The notes under the pieces were generated by a model. That model saw nothing but the letters and a program-made list of their open reading frames with translations, ran no database searches and was not told the DNA's origin. Both the position numbers and the translations under genes were made by a program. Positions 63,501 to 64,000 of a DNA stretch of 64,000 bases are shown piece after piece. Position 1 is the first letter of the stretch; each line of letters begins with the position of its first letter. Origin of the DNA: Lucinisca nassula (taxonomy: Eukaryota > Mollusca > Bivalvia > Lucinida > Lucinidae); assembly GCA_963580285.1 (NCBI GenBank), contig OY757010.1, positions 210,522,138 through 210,586,137 of the forward strand. Reading direction: 5' to 3'.

Positions 63501-64000
63501 TCGATAATAGTATGAAGTTCAGCCCTTTTGTTCTTTATTGACTGACAATTCATAATCAATATTCTGAGGGGATGGTTAAGGACCGCCTTTTTGGTCTTCA
63601 GTTTAGCTTCTTTTGACTGCTGCACAATGGGCGAAGAAGCTGTCGTGGGCGGGCCAATATTGTCTGATATCGGACTGTCAGGCTCGGACAGGGTTGATAA
63701 CGGTTCAAATTGGTTATGGGTGTCAATAGAAGATAAAGTGTCAAACAGAGATGTGGAAAAGTTTCGCATTCCACATTTCATGCATTCCCATGCTACGTTC
63801 ATATTCGATGATCTGTTATATAGGCTATACATAGTTGATGACATGCCTTGACAGTCTATGTGATACCAGATATTGCAAGTGTCACAACAAATTCCTCGGT
63901 CTTCCCAACCAACACTTCTTTGACAAAGTCCACAGGGAAAATGTGAGCTGTCATTTAGGGAAATTGGACCAGGATTTGATTCCACGTCCCAAGCATTACG
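60541..64000 (-). mobile_element. Nearly complete CR1-like LINE (5' end beyond window)
   Basis: The element reads from beyond 64000 to the (TCTA)n tail at 60541-60551 (GATA on its own strand). It encodes 2A-like motif, PHD finger, APE and RT in one line, followed by a 180-bp 3' UTR with TAAATTTAGAATTTAGCT and TAATGGCCAAATATGACC. It inserted into the right arm of the inverted repeat. The fragments at 14463-15763 and 59951-60114 are its close relatives. Confidence 0.92.
60721..64000 (-). CDS. LINE polyprotein: 2A-like, PHD, APE endonuclease, RT; one frameshift
   Basis: The upstream frame (64000-63227) opens with AWDVESNPGP, a consensus 2A motif, then a PHD-type finger (CGLCQRS, CCDTC, HIDC, CMKCG) and the start of APE (LIMNCQSIKNK, LGNESWL). 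The downstream frame (63282-60721) continues APE (GGDFNCGDIEW, GKADHDIVLI) and RT (ASGPDDLNARVL, NYRPVSLTCICC, MDFAKAFDKV, SGVPQGSVLGP, LFADDCVLYR), ending KAHTV. The frames are joined by one extra C in a C7 run at 63239-63245; six Cs would keep the frame. Otherwise it is intact, suggesting recent activity or a homopolymer sequencing error. Confidence 0.88.

Overview
The window looks like repeat-dense nuclear DNA of a marine or freshwater invertebrate, most likely a bivalve mollusc. The reasons are the AT-rich non-coding background, many non-LTR retrotransposons with APE endonuclease and reverse transcriptase (RT), tRNA-headed SINEs, a Penelope-like element with a GIY-YIG nuclease, long (GATA)n and (AT)n tracts, TTAGGG-type telomeric repeats, and tandem families of a style common in bivalve assemblies. 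The organism call is inference. I see no intact host gene; the only host-like coding piece is one zinc-finger first exon at 54666-54768. Nearly everything else is mobile or repetitive DNA, much of it nested.

Layout. A block of more than 13 kb occurs twice in direct orientation: copy A (1-13687, continued at 27006-27587) and copy B (about 35866-49766). By eye they are about 98-99% identical. Each holds a decayed PHD-finger LINE lacking its endonuclease, an inverted pair of Ulp1-protease fragments with hairpin repeats, a GGTCA-rich tandem array, a retroposon with a 14-bp target duplication, satellite blocks, two tRNA-derived SINEs and a CGAAATCA tandem array. Copy A carries insertions that copy B lacks: a 237-bp SINE at 5407-5643, a 0.5-kb dispersed repeat at 1223-1719, and a 13.3-kb segment (13688-27005) bounded by short inverted termini and a 3-bp TAC duplication. 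Its empty site is intact in copy B at 49169-49171.

The 13.3-kb insertion contains a truncated CR1-like LINE with a (GATA)n tail, SINEs sharing that LINE's 3' tail, a 335-bp (GATA)n tract, a seven-unit 182-bp satellite, an apparently intact 1191-residue LINE ORF (20265-23840), a second tandem family and two TTAA-flanked MITEs. I recognise no transposase in it. Between copies A and B (27588-35865) lies a minus-strand RT plus RNase H LINE split by a plus-strand L1/Tx1-like LINE with an 11-bp target duplication, then a 652-bp MITE with perfect 35-bp terminal repeats, then satellite.

In copy B the CGAAATCA array and its inverted partner at 50055-50714 bound a 4.5-kb foldback unit. Beyond it lie a GTCGTTTCGCCC minisatellite, a near-perfect hairpin, (AT)n, two Penelope-like remnants around a 193-bp tandem repeat, the zinc-finger exon, and a large inverted repeat (55036-56650 against 58770-60540) with telomeric repeats in both arms and an RNase H retroelement fragment between them. 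The window ends inside a nearly intact CR1-like LINE on the minus strand whose protein carries a 2A-like DVESNPGP motif, a PHD finger, APE and RT, broken by one extra C in a homopolymer.
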